A stretch of 8,526 nt of DNA from an uncultured bacterium (GTDB lineage: Bacteria > Patescibacteria > JAEDAM01 > Absconditabacterales > Absconditicoccaceae), in contig CAIVDB010000052.1 in the NCBI GenBank assembly GCA_903904545.1, positions 1 to 8,526 on the forward strand. Direction: 5' to 3'. The notes under the pieces are model-generated. The model was not told the origin of the DNA, did no database searches, and was given only the letters and a program-made list of their open reading frames with translations. The position numbers were made by a program, and so were the translations under genes. Shown one piece after another: positions 8,002-8,526 of this stretch (positions within the stretch are counted from its first letter, which is position 1; every line of letters begins with the position of its first letter).

Positions 8002-8056
8002 TTTTCAATTTTTAATTTTCAATTTTCAAATAATGTTTTAATCTCTAAACGAACAG
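8002..8056. repeat. AT-rich TTTTCAA repeat between murD and the next gene
   Basis: Immediately after the murD stop lie three ATTTTCAA-type units with an intervening TTTTTAATT. The tract has no stable hairpin, so it is not an obvious terminator. It is similar in style, on the opposite strand, to the AAATTAGAA repeats at the right end of the window. Confidence 0.5.
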
Positions 8057-8416
8057 ATGTTGTATAATCTAGAAAAAAGATTATCGACCTTCAGTATGAA
8101 TATTCTGAAGACAATAAAATGAATTCGTTTGACGTATTTGAATAAAAATATTATTGAACAATTACTCAGATCGTGAACAAGTATTTGAGCAAATTATCAC
8201 GAGGCAAACGGGGCTAGTTCGAAGAAAGATTTTAGAAATAAAATATATTTGTGTAGAAAAGAGTCACAAGAGACGCATTATTGGATATGATTGCTTATAG
8301 GTATTGAAGAAGCTCACGAGAAAGAGTTAACTATATTATTAAAAGAATCAAAAGAATTATTATTGATATTCAATAAAATATCACATACACTAAAAGAGAA
8401 GACAAAAGATACTTAG
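8057..8416 (+). CDS. Four-helix-bundle protein, 23S rRNA-intervening-sequence (IVP) family (119 aa, table 25)
   Basis: The frame runs from ATG 8057 to TAG 8414-8416 through four TGA glycines (codons 22, 40, 44, 78). An in-frame TAA six codons before the ATG limits the start, though M14 (8096) is possible. The core LLRSGTSIGANYHEANGAS (36-54) followed by SKKDFRNKI (55-63), RKESQET (67-73) and HYWIGLL matches the small four-helix-bundle family (TIGR02436/PF05635), usually about 115-125 residues. The G-T-S-I-G turn depends on two TGA codons. Family members occur as insertions in 23S rRNA genes and as free-standing genes in variable intergenic regions; their biochemical role is not established. 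Here it stands alone, 55 nt after murD and flanked by AT-rich repeats on both sides, which suggests a mobile or casually inserted gene rather than a peptidoglycan function. Confidence 0.87.
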
Positions 8417-8526
8417 AAACTAGAAATTTAAAATTAGAAATTCAAGCTCCCTTCAAGAATTATTTAGAAATTATAAATTAGAAATTTTACATCCCTTCAA
8501 GAATTATTTAGAAATTAGAAATTATA
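8417..8526. repeat. AT-rich tandem repeat of 44-bp period, running off the window
   Basis: A 26-bp sequence beginning TCCCTTCAAGAATTATTTAG occurs at 8448-8473 and again, identically, at 8492-8517, a period of 44 bp. Between and around the copies are AAATTAGAAATT units. No coding frame or hairpin is visible. The array starts right after the four-helix-bundle gene and is cut by the window end, so its copy number is unknown. Confidence 0.8.

Noticed and set aside
8448..8526. CRISPR-like array
   Set aside because: Only two copies are visible and the 18-bp interval is itself AT-rich repeat (AAATTAGAAATT). No cas gene is present in the window.

Overview
The window reads cleanly only if UGA is translated as glycine (translation table 25). 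That points to a Candidate Phyla Radiation bacterium of the Absconditabacteria (SR1) / Gracilibacteria (BD1-5, GN02) group. Five reading frames run through many in-frame TGA codons. In the recognisable enzymes these TGAs fall on glycines that define the family, and every gene ends in TAA or TAG. Under the standard code each gene breaks into short fragments. The DNA is AT-rich, with little intergenic sequence apart from AT-rich repeats.

Layout. Minus strand, read from high to low coordinates: murL (6333 to 4939); a 46-residue acidic ORF starting 9 nt after it (4929 to 4789); a 1000-residue exported cell-surface protein (4665 to 1663); a 495-residue exported fibre-like protein with tandem repeats (1553 to 66); and a strong intrinsic terminator at the window's left edge. 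Plus strand: a MurD-family ligase (6640 to 8001), diverging from murL across a 306-bp intergenic region rich in repeats; then a small four-helix-bundle protein (8057 to 8416); then a 44-bp-period AT-rich repeat running off the right edge.

How the genes fit together. The central feature is the divergent murL / murD pair. In Xanthomonas, MurD2 adds L-glutamate to UDP-MurNAc-L-Ala and MurL epimerises that residue to D-glutamate, so no glutamate racemase is needed. The MurL-type motifs here are strong, and the ligase shows motifs I associate with MurD2. The pair therefore probably supplies D-Glu for peptidoglycan by the MurD2/MurL route. The two downstream minus-strand genes encode large envelope or extracellular proteins, so most of the window concerns the cell surface. 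No RNA gene, CRISPR array, insertion sequence or prophage was recognised.
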